Origin: Sipunculus nudus
Lineage: Eukaryota; Annelida; Sipuncula; Golfingiida; Sipunculidae
NCBI GenBank assembly: GCA_026874595.1
Contig: CM049316.1
Location: forward strand, 34,231,339 to 34,295,338
Direction: 5' to 3'
DNA length: 64,000 bases
A program made the position numbers and the translations under genes. The notes under the pieces are model-generated. The model had not been told where the DNA came from. It searched no databases and saw only the letters and a list, made by a program, of their open reading frames with translations. Positions 23,011 through 35,683 of this stretch are shown in pieces; within the stretch, counting starts at the first letter, position 1, and every line of letters starts with the position of its first letter.

Positions 23011-24067
23011 ATTGCCTTAAATTTATAAATTTGTACGCAGGGTAAGCCAGAAATTACAAATATCTACAGAAAAAAGGGTAAGTGAATAACTTACTTTCAG
23101 ATGCTGTTTTCCAAAAAAAAAAACTCAATTGAAATACGCCCCTGTGACCTTATTGATATTTTCTCAAGAAGCAGCGTTGGTTAATCTATGTTTTAATATC
23201 ACTATAATTCATGGACTGAAAACCTTTGTGGGCAACGATTCTGATGAACTTGGCGAAGTCGAACCACGTGGCTTAACACACAAAACACAGGTTCCCAGGC
23301 CATTCTGTGGCCAGTTACCGTAAAAGATAAAATGTAATCTGGCGCCTGGGTTTTAAGTGGTAAATGTTAGCAGAGCGTTATTGAGATAGATTACACACAA
23401 ACCTATCCACGGCCATTGTTTGGGAAACTTTCACATGGGAGCGCGAGGGTTTTATCTGATGAATTAATAACGTTGTAGTCGAGAGAATTTGTTTGGTGAT
23501 GGGATCCCGGACCATGTGAATTAACCGTACATATTAATACATGCATGGGAGTTTTGCACCGTAGATCCATGTTTATATAGTAGCCATAACTACGGACAGA
23601 GCATTGTATTTTGTTCTGCTGATGCGATTAAGCCATCTTGATCTGGTGCGCTGCCCCACGCAATACAAAATTCACTTGCACAAATTCACGTATTTTCGGA
23701 TGTACACGTGATATTGAGTACCTAAATTGCCGATGTTGACTAACATTTTTATTGCCCCCCCCCCCCCCGGCCGAAAAAGAAGGATTTTAAATGACTTTCG
23801 GACATATGTATCCCTGAAAATTAATATATCATGTGTAACACAGAGCTCAAGTGCAATCACTCACAGCATCATCCGAATACTTTTGAATAATTTAAGAGTG
23901 AAGCTTTTTCAATCAAAGATACGTCCATGTCCTTGGCCTGTCGGTGCCACTGTCTATTGTATAAGGAATAAGGTATCAATATGATAAAAATTAAGTTATC
24001 ATTAAGCCTTCTGGATTTAAAGTTTTATATGTACGAGCTAAGGAAAATCGAAAATGTTGTAAGCTGT
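23011..24067. other. Non-coding DNA
   Basis: No gene recognised. A C homopolymer of about 13 lies at 23,756-23,768. Confidence 0.45.
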
Positions 24068-24199
24068 CGTTAGGACGTTAGATCACTGAGGTTCTCTAAC
24101 GAGATTTCACCTCCATGTCATTGAGGCAATGGCGGGGTTCGAACCGGGTACATTCAGCTACGTAGTCACACACCTAAACCACTAGGCTACGTCCTAACG
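24068..24199 (-). mobile_element. tRNA-like element with perfect 11-bp terminal inverted repeats
   Basis: CGTTAGGACGT (24068-24078) and ACGTCCTAACG (24189-24199) are exact inverted repeats closing a 132-bp unit. Read on the minus strand it begins with a tRNA-like A box (TAGCCTAGTGG) and a B box (GGTTCGAACCC), so it carries a potential RNA polymerase III promoter. The acceptor stem of a real tRNA cannot be formed. It is therefore a tRNA-derived repeat, not a tRNA gene. Confidence 0.75.
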
Positions 24200-25272
24200 C
24201 AGACAGGGTGCATGCTTCAAACGGGATCATTCTCGTGAAACATTACAAAGTGTGCATTATATTTCATCAGAATCCCCAGGACACAAACACACGTCAATGT
24301 CTGAATTGACGCCAACCATAAATAATTATCCAGTAACAATAAAATATTCATAGGGAACGTCTGTTATAAACTTAACATATTACACACACACATATATATC
24401 GCTAAAGTATCGCTTAAAAATAAATTATATTCTGTTATAATCCATACTAGTACGAGACTTCGTAGTTGTAAACTATATATATTTAATGATCGTAAACTAG
24501 TATTTCTTTATCTTTTGTAATCTAATACTTCCAAATACATTAAACCATGAGTACGTTGTCAACTTATTATACAAAATTATTATTATATATGATTTCACAG
24601 TATCTTCTTCTACATGAATCAATCAGCTCTTTCGATTGGATGTTTTAGGATGTTTAAAAGTACTGAATAGGAGCGCAGAATAGCCTATAATATAAATATA
24701 ATTTAACGGAAAACTGTATTACGAGAAATCTTATATTGCTGTGTAAGGAAATTTAGATCTACGGTTACCCATGAGACATACCGTTTCGTCGTGAACGTCT
24801 GGCTGTTAAAAAGGTAGGTAGAGTAACAATTGAAGATCAGGCAATAGGAGATTTGAAGAACCTGTTAAGAATGAGCGACTCATCCCATTAGCTGTTTTGT
24901 ACAAGAAAGCTACGTAACCATAATTAAATGAAATCCTGCAAATCTCATTAGAAGCGCACTTTCTCTCGTGAATTGTATGTATTAGCAGTGTTATGAACTT
25001 GTATGCAGTAAACTACAGCCATATCAGCCGGTTTTAGAGTACGCACTCTCTGGAAATGCGGCGTTATGAGCAGTATCGTATATCAAAGGTAAACTGTCTT
25101 CCGTCTTTACACTCTGATGCCTAATAATCTGAAATTTTCCGGGGCTGACATTTCTATGCCATACAGTTCTCGTAAAAGATTTTTCAACAAAACATTTTTT
25201 GACAAAGTCTCAACAGAGCTTCTATTGTCCCTGCTGTATGAGGTAATGTTCTCTTCAACAGCTTTCCTATAC

Positions 25273-25277
<5 letters not shown>
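24200..25277. other. Non-coding AT-rich DNA
   Basis: No gene or element recognised. Confidence 0.45.

Positions 25278-25314
<37 letters not shown>
25278..25314. repeat. Compound (CA)n(TA)n microsatellite
   Basis: About 14 CA units followed by four TA units. Confidence 0.97.
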
Positions 25315-25551
25315 GAATACGTACAGCCGTGTTAGTCTTGTAGAGATCACTTGGAACCTGTTTCAACGTGGCACAAATTTAGAGTAGCCAATCACCGATC
25401 CATCACACTATTCCATCTATTATGGTCATTATCCAACATTTTTTATACAACCGAATGGTATACCTTTCCACTTGACACCTGATGAAGGAGCTCTAAGCTT
25501 CGAAAGGTCGTGAATGAAATAAAGAGTTAACACTAAGGCGTCTTCATCCTG

Positions 25552-25552
25552 T

Positions 25553-25600
<48 letters not shown>
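25552..25600. repeat. (AT)n microsatellite
   Basis: An AT tract with one TAAA interruption. Confidence 0.96.
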
Positions 25601-25602
<2 letters not shown>

Positions 25603-27367
25603 CTTTGCCGCATGCATATCTGGTCCGCAAACAAAATTATGATGGTATTTTCACAGTCTATTATAATAATAATAGGACTAATCTAAATCTACATTACCGT
25701 GGACAACAGCATTTTAGGCAGCTGGACATGTTGATTATAACATAAATATAAAATAGACCAATTAACAGACTCACCATTTTGTTCATCTAGAGCAGGCTGC
25801 GTAGAATAAGATGTAGAAAAATCTCTCGGAAAAAATATATTATGTCACAGAAGGTATTTGGTGGCGAGTCAGCGCGGCTTGCGCTCCAGGGTATATGTCG
25901 ATACCTACAAGTTCCGTATATGGCCCAAGTACCCAGCTAGTGAATGGCTGTCCTCCAACTGTAGTGTTACCTGTTTCAACTATTGCTCCAACGACCAGTG
26001 CAGAAGTAATCACTGCGTGCCCGGGTGACAGTCTTATAAAGCGTCAGCTAGTCCATTACGTTACTCTGCTAGTGTCCGTGAGAACACAGGGAGACTTAAT
26101 TATCGATGGATTTAGCCTCAGTCTCGGCCCTTCATGCGTAGTACCATCGTGTTTGAAGTCTTTCACGCAAAATCACGTAGAAACCTTATATAACGCAAGC
26201 GAGGACGAGTCCCAATGGACGGTCGCTCCCTCGAGGCAATTGATTGAGTCCGGGCATAAGCAATGTTTGCACGAAAGAAACCCAAGGCGTACCCTTAAAG
26301 ATACTCAATGTATGGACGCTTTTCATTAAACACAAATCGCGTGATTTTAACAATGGCGTTAGCGTATGGTTTATGAGCGGTACACACCGGGTATTTGGTG
26401 TTTGAGGTAATACGAAGTGTGGCTGAGGACGTTTTTGTTTGTCCGATTGTCAGCAACTCGTATATAAACGTGATTGATCCTTTAGGCCTCTAAGATACAG
26501 GCCGGTACACACTGCCTTGTAGCTGTACATTATTCATGCTACCTGTTGATACAGCCGATCCCGTGTTTACACAGCCAGAAAGGACTTAGATTCGATCTAT
26601 ATTAAGGTCCTTGAGAACATTATTACATTTGACCTGGCCTGATTGATAGAATTATCCCGGCAGCCCATAATAACAGCAGCGTTTGACCTCAAAGAGAAAA
26701 GACAACATAAAAATCGTTTATTGATTCATTATGTGCCAATCTCAGGTGTATTATAGGAATTTATCAAGTGTGCCCGCGGCTGGATTGGATGCAGTTATCG
26801 ACGCTCTGATCTGTTTTCTCTACTCTAGCCTATTACAGTGTTGAATGTAAACCTGATAATATGTTGAAAAGGTCAATCGTTATTGGTGTTTTGGGCCCTC
26901 GGCCTGTTCAGGCGTTTATCTCCGGTATCAGCGCCCGTCCCTATTAGCTGTCCCACATTTATTGACAGAGGTCCATTTCATCAATAGTACTTTGATTTTT
27001 TAACGCTTGCCTAGAAATACCTGTAGCTGCCTCCAGAACATAACACAGTTCCTACCCGTAAAGTATTTGCTTTGAAATGCTGCTGTATATACACTGGAAC
27101 GCATCTGAGTATTAAATTTGTCAACGATGGGTTTATTCAAATGCGCAGATTTAATGAATGTTACATAATCTTCAATACACCGATAGTTGGAAAGCTTTGA
27201 ACTTTTAATTGAGGTACCAAAATAACCGTCAAAAGCAAAGATCACACTGCCTTTAGTCAACTCCGCGGAGCAAATCCGTTTTCACACTACAACCTTCACG
27301 AATACCGTTTCCACACTAAGGAATTTATACCTTTCTAAGATGGCGGGCAGGGCAGGACAGGCTGTTT
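25601..27367. other. Region without a recognised gene
   Basis: A 144-codon plus-strand frame at 25895-26329 is preceded by an acceptor-like CTCCAG. It is Ser/Thr/Pro/Val-rich at its start and matches no family I recognise. The minus frame at 27000-27260 is likewise unplaced. Expression data would be needed to call either. Confidence 0.35.
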
Positions 27368-29062
27368 TTGGCTCTCATGATAAGTGAAATTTTACTGAGA
27401 TTTATCCGACTTGGGAAAGATTCCTATTTTGGAACAGACATCAAATGTGACGATATAGGCTACTATTCATGTAGAAACAAAAAGCTGCTGCTACAATGTG
27501 ACTATGCAATGAAAACCATATGCCCTGACCTAGCTATGAACAGAAAAAATGCCGACAGTAAATGTAAACATGAAGCCACTGATGGTGCAAAGAACAACCT
27601 TATGAAAGGTTTTACCTTTCTTATTCTACTGAGTGGTGGCATTGCACAAAATCCTTGCCCAATTAAAATCCCATTTGGCAAATGCAGTAAACATGTCAGA
27701 AAAAAAAATCAAAGGCGATTCAATGTGAAGGCTATCTCTATTTGAACCATATTATAAATGTCTTAACATTCCTGTACAACAGTATGAGATACTGTAAGTT
27801 TCATGGGTAAGCTAGTACTGAAGTTTATGTACCTTTCCACAGTTTACAGACTCTTTCTTTGACATGTCTATAATAAATGATAATGTCAATATTAAATCAA
27901 CTGATTGTGATTAACCTTTTTAGACTGATGCTTCAGATAGCACACTCAGTGTAGGCATGGATGACAACACATTTTATGTATTTGAAGAAATAACCGATGC
28001 AAGGACACAAAACCCAAGAAATATATTGTGTGGCAAAACATCTTACGATATAAGCAGGAGTACATTAAAGATATGCTTGAGGAAAATCTAGTAGATATAT
28101 TATTTCTCTCTGAAACCATGATTGATAAATACTTGCCTGATGCTCAATTTGCTGTGGAAAACTTTACAATGTGGCGTGCCGATAGAAACCAGTATGGTGG
28201 CTAGTTTTAAGCTTATGTCAGATCTTACCTTGCTGCTGATAGGAAGCATCAGTATGAATTCAAGTAGATCGAATAAATAGGAAATGAAATAACAACAGAA
28301 GACTAGAGATGGTTCTTTGCTGGTGTTTACAAACCGCCAAGTATGAAAACTTCTAAATGGACTTAAGCCAGACTGTTGTAAAAATCAATTCCAAATTTGA
28401 TCACTACATATTAATTGGTGACTTTATGATATGCTGAACTGTGATAAAAGTGCTAGGTTTCGAGACGTGTGATATTTTTGTATGAAAAATATTGTGAATA
28501 AAGCTACTTGTATCCCCGATAATGCCAATGCAACTCTTCTAGATCTAATTTAGACTTTCTCTGAATGTGATTTTAAGAAAGCGTATAATTTTGGTACTGG
28601 TATTAATGATGTCCACAATTTTATAGCTGAACATCTAACATTAAGCTGCCAAGAATGATGGCTAAAAGAAAACTATGTAGAAATTTAAAGAATGTTAATG
28701 TAAAGCATTTCTTACAACTAAGGAAATAAAAGTTTTATCTGTCAAAATATGATGTTAAGAATGCGTAGGACAATTTTGGCACCTTTTAAAAGAAATGAAA
28801 ATCGTACCAAATCAGGTGCCATATATGAATGAGAGAGCCATTTACAAAAAGGGAATGTTACATAGTAAATATCAAGAGTATCACAGTAGCAAAAATTTGG
28901 AACTTTACAGATGTTAAAGAAATGACGTCACAAAACTAAAATGTAAACTTATATATCAGTATTTCTTGGAAATATGTGGGGAGAGGTCCCTAATCAAAAC
29001 ACTTTTGGCCAACTGTTAAACCTTCCCTTTCAAATAAAGGTAGTATGAATCCCAGAATTTTC
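27368..29062 (+). mobile_element. Decayed CR1/L2-like LINE (5' part, no reverse transcriptase)
   Basis: The first frame (27368-27745) has the SGGIAQNPCP motif followed by a cysteine pair, FGKCSK, as at the start of CR1/L2-type ORF2 next to its zinc finger. After stops and frameshifts, pieces of an apurinic endonuclease appear near 28,400-28,560 (IGDF, ATLLDL). A linker near 28,915-29,040 (KLKCKLIYQYFLE) has the pattern that precedes the reverse transcriptase in this clade. No reverse-transcriptase domain follows, so the copy is 3'-truncated as well as frame-broken. It is a pseudogene with no coding potential now. Confidence 0.72.
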
Positions 29063-29141
29063 GACCTACTTGATCTTAAGAGGTAAGACTTTTGATATGT
29101 ATCTGATGTGCCATTTATCAAAGTCTTTCTGTTATTTGCAG

Positions 29142-29289
29142 TGCGACTGGATGTGCTTCATCGTTTCATAACGACACTAAGAGAGGAACCTGTGTACAGA
29201 AGATGACCTGTGGTAGTTCTTGTAACATAATCTCTTGTTTCCAATGTATTATGAACAAAAAAGTTCACACCTTAGCTAACGCTAAGTAG
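29142..29289 (+). CDS. Candidate terminal exon encoding a six-cysteine peptide
   Basis: A strong acceptor (TCTGTTATTTGCAG, ending 29141) opens a frame of 48 codons to a TAG at 29287-29289. The peptide contains six cysteines with spacing C-x12-C-x5-C-x3-C-x4-C-x2-C, including CGSSC and CFQC, and one sequon (NDT). Small secreted cysteine-rich peptides have such spacing, but I recognise no family, and the site follows LINE debris. An upstream exon ending in phase 1 with a signal peptide was not found. This could be chance. Confidence 0.2.
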
Positions 29290-30475
29290 GTTCTCAGGGA
29301 TTCTCATCGAACGATACCATGATGAAATTCAAGAGGTCGAAAGTATTCCGTGTGTGAAATACAGAGTACCTTACTGCTTTGCTGAGTGTTGGGGTGTATT
29401 TCATATGTTGATCCTATATTTACTCTGTTGTTGTGGCAGGCCGAGGGGACTGGTTTATTGTGTAATACCTGTAACACATGACGATACAGGCAATGCGGAA
29501 TATACTTATATCCTTCGATTAAGATCTTCAGTGTTACTGTTTATTGTTATATATATTATGGACTTGATTGATAGATATAAAATATACAAAATAAGGTGCC
29601 AATACAATGTATATGCACTCTACTGAATAAGTTCATTGGTTTTGTTCAACTTATCATGTCATTATGCTTGTGCATATCGACTTGAACTGCTTCACTCTTT
29701 TAATTCCAAATAAAGATAGGCAACCTGGACTGCCAACGGCGAAGCCAACGATCCCTCGGTGACCATAAGTATTTATCGGTTTCGAACCCCTTTTGGAATG
29801 ACCAGTTCCGTCTCCCCCGAGAAAAATCCATTGAATCACAATTCATGAAATATGCGCTTACAAAATCATTTTTTTGAGTTACTTGGTGTTTAAGAAGACA
29901 TCGACCAAGTAATCTAGTTAACAAAGGTTATTCATACAGAAATGTCCAAGAGGTCCCATATATGAATTAAGCACTTGAATCATTGAGTGGGATAAAAACA
30001 GGATTGATCACGATAAGACCACAAACAGACTGAACACCTGTCTACAGCGGCTGCATGGCCTGGCCATTCAAGACCCCTGCAGAGACCTTAAAGGGACCAA
30101 ACACATACCAGATATGTTAAATATATATAAACTATAGTGTTTCCTCCTTCAACTATTATGGTACCTGAACATATCTGAAATCCTTATGCTTACAACTGGT
30201 GTTTATTCTGCGTGTTTCGTTTCAAGTCCCTTTTCCATATTTTTGAGCCATCGCAGACGCGCAAAAGTCGGTCCTCGGCATTGTAGTAGTTAATAAACAC
30301 ACGGGGACTCTGTTTACTCACCCACAGAACCATAACAGCAAATAAAAAACAGTAGAATTTGATATAGTAAGTTCATCTGCCAATTTGATTTTCCTTGGAA
30401 ACTTTGAATTCAGCCAATTTTAAATATTACCGTGACATGATACACATATCATTGCATGTGTATGTGCATGTACCT
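29290..30475. other. Non-coding DNA
   Basis: Short open frames only; nothing recognised. Confidence 0.4.
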
Positions 30476-32280
30476 TTTAACATTTTTAGCTCAGCTGTCT
30501 GAAAGTCATCTGAGCTATAACAATCACCATTTTCCGGCGTCCTATTCTTTGAGCTATATGGCTCCGAAGTACCCCCAGAATAATGGAAACTTTGATACAA
30601 AAGCTCCATTATCTGAACAACTAATGCATTGATCATCAGGAATTTTAGCATGGATATTGATCATGGAGTGTTTCATCAGGTTCTGCAGATTGGCGGCACC
30701 ACCTGTATTTTTTCGATTTTTTAACGATTTCCTTCTCTATTTTTGAGACCTTGCGGTCATCTGTTAACATGGCGCAAATCGTAACACCCGGACCTAGAAT
30801 CGTCTGCCTTGACATGCAGGGAGGCCAATAAAAAGTCTCCTTGGAAACCTTAAATAAGGTCTCTGTTACATAAAACCTTTGAGCTATGGGGCTTCGAAGT
30901 ATTCCCCAGAATAATGCAAAATTTGATACAAAAGCTGAAGTATCTGAGCAACTAATGCATTGATAACCATGATTCCTTGCATGGATATTGGTCATGAAAT
31001 TTTTCATCATTTTCTGCAGACTGGTGACGCCATCTGTATTTTTTTCTATTTTTTTTCTCTGTTTTTCGGACATTTTAAGATGTGGTCATTTGTTAACAGT
31101 GCACACATCGTAAACCCTGGGCCTAGAACCTTTCAACTTTTCGTGCTGGTAGGTCCATGAAAAGCTTCCAAGAAAATCCGAAATTAGGTGTCTGTTACCC
31201 ATATTCTTTGAGCTATGGGGCTCCGAAGTACCCTCTAAAATAATGGAAAATTTGATTAAAAAAGCTCAAGTATCTGAACAACTAATGCATTGATCACCAT
31301 GATTCTTTGCATGCATAATGATCATGGAGTGTTTCATTAGTTTGCAAAATGGTGGCGCCACCTGAATTTGTCGATTTTTACGATTATTTTTTCTTTATTT
31401 TTGAGACCTCAAAAGATGGGGTCATCTGTGAACAGGGCACAAATCCTAATCACTGGACCTCGAATCTTCCAACTTGACATCAAGGGAGGCCCATAAAAAG
31501 TCTCGAAAGAAACCAGAAACTAGGTTTCTGTTACTCATATTCACAAAGCTATTTGCTCAGAATTAGAGGCCAAAAATTTAAAAATTTGAAACAAAAGCTT
31601 AATTTTCTGAACAACAAATGGATTGATCACCATGATTCTTTGTTTGCATATTGATCATGGGGTGTTTCATCATTTTCTGCAAACTTGTGGCGCCACCTGA
31701 ATTTTTAACAATTTATAAGATTTTTTTTTCTATACTTTGAAACTTTTAAAGATGCAGTCGTCTGTTAACTGGGCTCAAATCATAACCATTGTTCCTAAAA
31801 ACTTCTTACATGATATCCAGGGAGGGCCATGGAAAGTCTTCTTGGAAACCTGAAACTACGTGTCTGTTACCCATATTCTCCAAGCTATGTGGATTAAAAG
31901 TATCCCCAAGAAAAATTTAAAACTTGAAAGCAAGGCACAAATCATAACCCTTGGACCTAGAATATTCTTACTTCGGTTCCTGATAGTTCTTCAAAAGTTC
32001 TCCTCAAAATCCTTAAATAAGGTCACTGTGACCTATATTCTCTGCGTTAAAGTCCATGTTTGAGCACCCCAGAAAAAAATGTAAAATACACACAGATTGC
32101 CAGATTTCTCAGGAACGACTGGATGGATTGTCATCAAATTTATGGGTCTTGATGAACTTAATATGCTGACCTACTATGCATAAACTATGATGCCACCTAC
32201 ATTATCTAATTTAGTTGCCTGTACATATTGTCAACATGTCAATCGGCGGAGCGTCATGACCAATGGGTCACTTGTTTTAG
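30476..32280. repeat. Tandem repeat of about 332 bp, four to five degenerate copies, within one element
   Basis: The word GAGCTAT(G)GGGCTCCGAAGT and its variants recur at about 30546, 30878, 31206, 31543 and 31876, intervals of 328-337 bp. Each unit carries CTAATGCATTGATCACCATG, a GTTTCATCATTTTCTGCA block and GGACCTAGAATC. The left edge has an inverted pair AGCTCAG...CTGAGCT (30489-30517) and the right edge ends near GACCAATGGGTCACTTGTTT, an end style seen in repeats of many marine invertebrates. No coding capacity was seen. Confidence 0.75.
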
Positions 32281-32735
32281 TTCAGGCTTACCAACATCGG
32301 TAATCTTAAAACGATTTCATATAACCGCCGTCAGAGTTACCCCTATCCTGGTCAGATTATCCCACCCCCTCGATGAATTGGTAAAATAATAAATATATGC
32401 ATGGAATACAATATATTTGTAAATATGAAGCAAGCGAGAATGTAAAACTGAAAGCTATGAAAAATATAATAATCACAGAAATGTAGAAGACCATGCAAGA
32501 CTATTTGCTGCTTCTTTCTTCATTTAAGAATAAACATTTAATATAAGTGATTAATTTAACAAAATATGATATTTTAAACGTGATAAAATGATGCGAGTGG
32601 TAAATCAGATCACAAACATGCAATACAAGAGCGATACTTGAACACTAGAGCATGCAACGGATCTCGCAAAGTGTTTTCTTTTACTTTTACCAAAAAACGG
32701 CCTTTTTTCAACAAAAGAAAGGCATGCACGATTAA
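32281..32735. other. Non-coding DNA
   Basis: Nothing recognised. Confidence 0.4.
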
Positions 32736-32754
32736 CCCCCCCCCCCCCCCCCCC
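32736..32754. repeat. Poly-C tract
   Basis: A run of about 18 C. Confidence 0.95.
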
Positions 32755-34019
32755 GTTTTGGCAGTCATTTTGTGCGATGGTCTGACCAAAGTATCCTCGA
32801 ATTAACCTCTTCAAAGATGTTTCCATCATTTATCCATCTTAGCGGAAGCCATGACTATTTGATATTTAACAGTTAAATTAAATTAGCTGATAATACTATA
32901 TTTACTGATCATGTGTTTATGCCATGTGTACAAACGTATGCGGTCTTTTAAAAACGTGACCATATGTGTGGTGAAAGGCAGGGCTGGAATAGAAATTCTG
33001 GATTTTATAGGTGATCCGTGTGCATGGTACTGTGGCTAAAATTACATGGGATAGCTTTTTTTCTGCAAAATCTTAAAATAGCTCAAATAACACAATGGGG
33101 TATCATTTGAAATCTATCAAATGTGTTCATGTATGCAACTGTGGTGCGTAGATAATATACCCACAGTAGAGGTAATAATAAGCATAATTGCTGTGAATAA
33201 ATGCGCAGGGAGGAAGACTTCAAGGGGGGTATGTCGTAAAATGGCAGCTCTTATATCACGCAATAGAATTTCTTATGGCGCGAGTGACAGTTGTCGTTGA
33301 ACTCTCCGTTGTCGTTATAGTTTCTGTGATGCAAGGCCTCATGTGGAGAAAGCCCGGAGATCAGGAGTTCACACAAGTTATAAAACCTTTGCCTACCAAT
33401 TTCCATGATTCTGTTGTTTGCCCGTTAATACTTAAAGGGACATAACCAGATTCTCATGGGGTCTGGTAAATAATTAGGCACTCAAGATGTACTTTTGTGT
33501 CATTGTGAGGAAGCGGAAATAACTAGTTCTGTTTGTACAAGATTTTGTTTTCCATTTGGTGACACACCGGAACTTTTATTAATTAACTTCTGAAGGACAT
33601 TATTTTTTAATCATCCCTGTGGTGCGAAGAAGGTATATTTTGCAGTGAATACAATAAAAATTGTAAGTTGAATGCCTGAATGTAGTGCTCCCAGTTGCTG
33701 CAAGTCTAAAATGACTCTTTAGAGCAGCTTTTGTAGTCATGGGGCCTGCTTGGATCTCAGCATCAACCTATGTCACTTAATGCTGAAAGCTCAATAGAAA
33801 TATCTCTGCTCCGCGTTTAATTGCTATTTCTTCAGTCGCGTCTCGCTTTTAAATCGCTTTCACTTGTATAGAAAATAAGCAGTACGTTTCCACATCGGGT
33901 TCTTATGGCAAATGTACCACATGCATCATCTGCAAAGATTGTAAGCACGCACTACTGTATGGTGACAAGGCATTATACGCTTCAGACACCCAAAGTGAGA
34001 CATATAGGCATTTGACCGC

Positions 34020-34051
<32 letters not shown>

Positions 34052-34470
34052 CCGGTAAAAGAAAAACTTCTCAAACGCTAGGATTGAATCTTTGATAAGG
34101 ACATAGAAATGTAACCAGAAGATACTCATGGAGAGTGCCAAGACGGGAATCTTTCTGGAAAGATTTAATACGAAGTCGCAGATATTGTGGCGGAATGACG
34201 GGGTGGCAAAGTTGCAATTCAGATTATGATTCTATGTCCGGTCTCTTTAAACAAAGATGGAATTTTTATTCATATTAATTGTTGTATATTTTCTATCAGC
34301 ACTGGTCATTGACCGTTCAAAAATCATAAGATGAGTCCATCTATGATTTGGTATGGTAAGAAAAGTCTTTATTTTAGATACAGAATCGTATTAAAAATAA
34401 GAGTTTTTAATATTTGTTCCATGTTACATGACAAAGAAAGCAATTCTCAACAAAGCCTGAATCCAGGAAC
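32755..34470. other. Non-coding DNA
   Basis: No family recognised. An A-rich tract lies at 34,021-34,047. Confidence 0.4.
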
Positions 34471-34575
34471 GGATCCGGGGGGGGGGGGGGGCGGACCCCC
34501 GTTTTTATATGCGAAACAAAGTTTTTAAGGGTTTAAGACAAATATTTGTGGCCTGCACCCCCCCCCCCCCCCGCC
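34471..34575. repeat. Paired poly-G and poly-C tracts around GGATCCG/CGGACCCCC
   Basis: GGATCC followed by about 15 G, then CGGACCCCCG, and 60 bp later a C run of about 15. Similar GGATCCG-plus-homopolymer contexts occur at 4263 and 50,485. Confidence 0.7.
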
Positions 34576-35683
34576 CTCATTTCCGGACATGGGGACTTTT
34601 TTTTAGGTTATTCCTTAGACCTCCTAGGCTGCATACAATAAAAATGAGACATCTGTAACAAAGTGTAAAGGACATTTTACATTTAAGGCATTGGCGAAGG
34701 AGATCCGTTTTTCTCTTTTTATAGCCTTTTTTATCTACTTTTGAAAATTATTTAATCATTTACCAATTTTTTGAAGGGGCTGAGGCAAAGGCAGCAATTG
34801 GCAACATCAATACTAAGGGCAACAATAATTTAATCAATTTAGGAGAGGCGATACCGTAGAGCAAATTATGTTTCTTTGCACTATTTATCCGTCCGGCATG
34901 CTGGCAAATTATGGTCGGGTTATTACAAAGAGGAGAAAAGACACTAATACGTTTCATTTTTTTTCCCAAAAGAGCCCGAGGGTTAGTTTCTGTTAACTTA
35001 TATTTGTACTAAAATGAGAGGACTTTCTACTTCAGTAAAACTGAACAAAGCACGTATTATGCGAAGCGGACACCTCAACTTGCTACCAACAGTAGTATTA
35101 AGGGAAGTAAAATAACCAAATAATAATTTAAAACAAAATACTTTTTTTTACTGGGAGCGATATCCTATAAGACAATCATTTGTAACGGATAATTATCAAT
35201 GTGTATACTGATGTTTTTTTTTATTTTTATACTTTTATTATTTCGCACATTACAGAGGGGAGGCTCCGGGGGCTGAAGTCCCCCCCCCCCCACCCAGCTC
35301 GAAACATTGTCATCATTTTTCATCAGAGGACATAATCTGTGCATTATTTTCAGTTGCCGCCGAACAAATATCACTCTTTCAAATGTAAAGAAAGCACAAA
35401 TCCAATTGAATCGTTATTAAATACGCTTGTATCTACACCATGATCATCTCCTTTTAGGTATTTTTAAAAATGTATTTTAATTTGTTTGGCATTTTCCTTT
35501 GTTGGTTAAAGATATTATAACTTTTGATCAACATCATCTTTCAACAGTCACTTTCTCAATGATGTCTCGGACAATGTTCCAGATTCTCTAGGCGTTGATA
35601 TCGTTGATATCACATTGCTTTAACCAGGAATTAAAAACCATTCATTTTAACTAAACTTTAATATATTATCGTTCGACAAAAAA
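34576..35683. other. Non-coding DNA with poly-C
   Basis: A C run at about 35,279-35,290 follows GGCTCCGGGGGCTGAAGTC, a G-run/C-run arrangement like that at 34,480. No gene recognised. Confidence 0.4.

Noticed and set aside
34760-34969. Minus-strand 69-codon frame with a hydrophobic C-terminus as a possible LINE RT tail
   Set aside because: The resemblance was vague, with no conserved motif or neighbouring LINE sequence.
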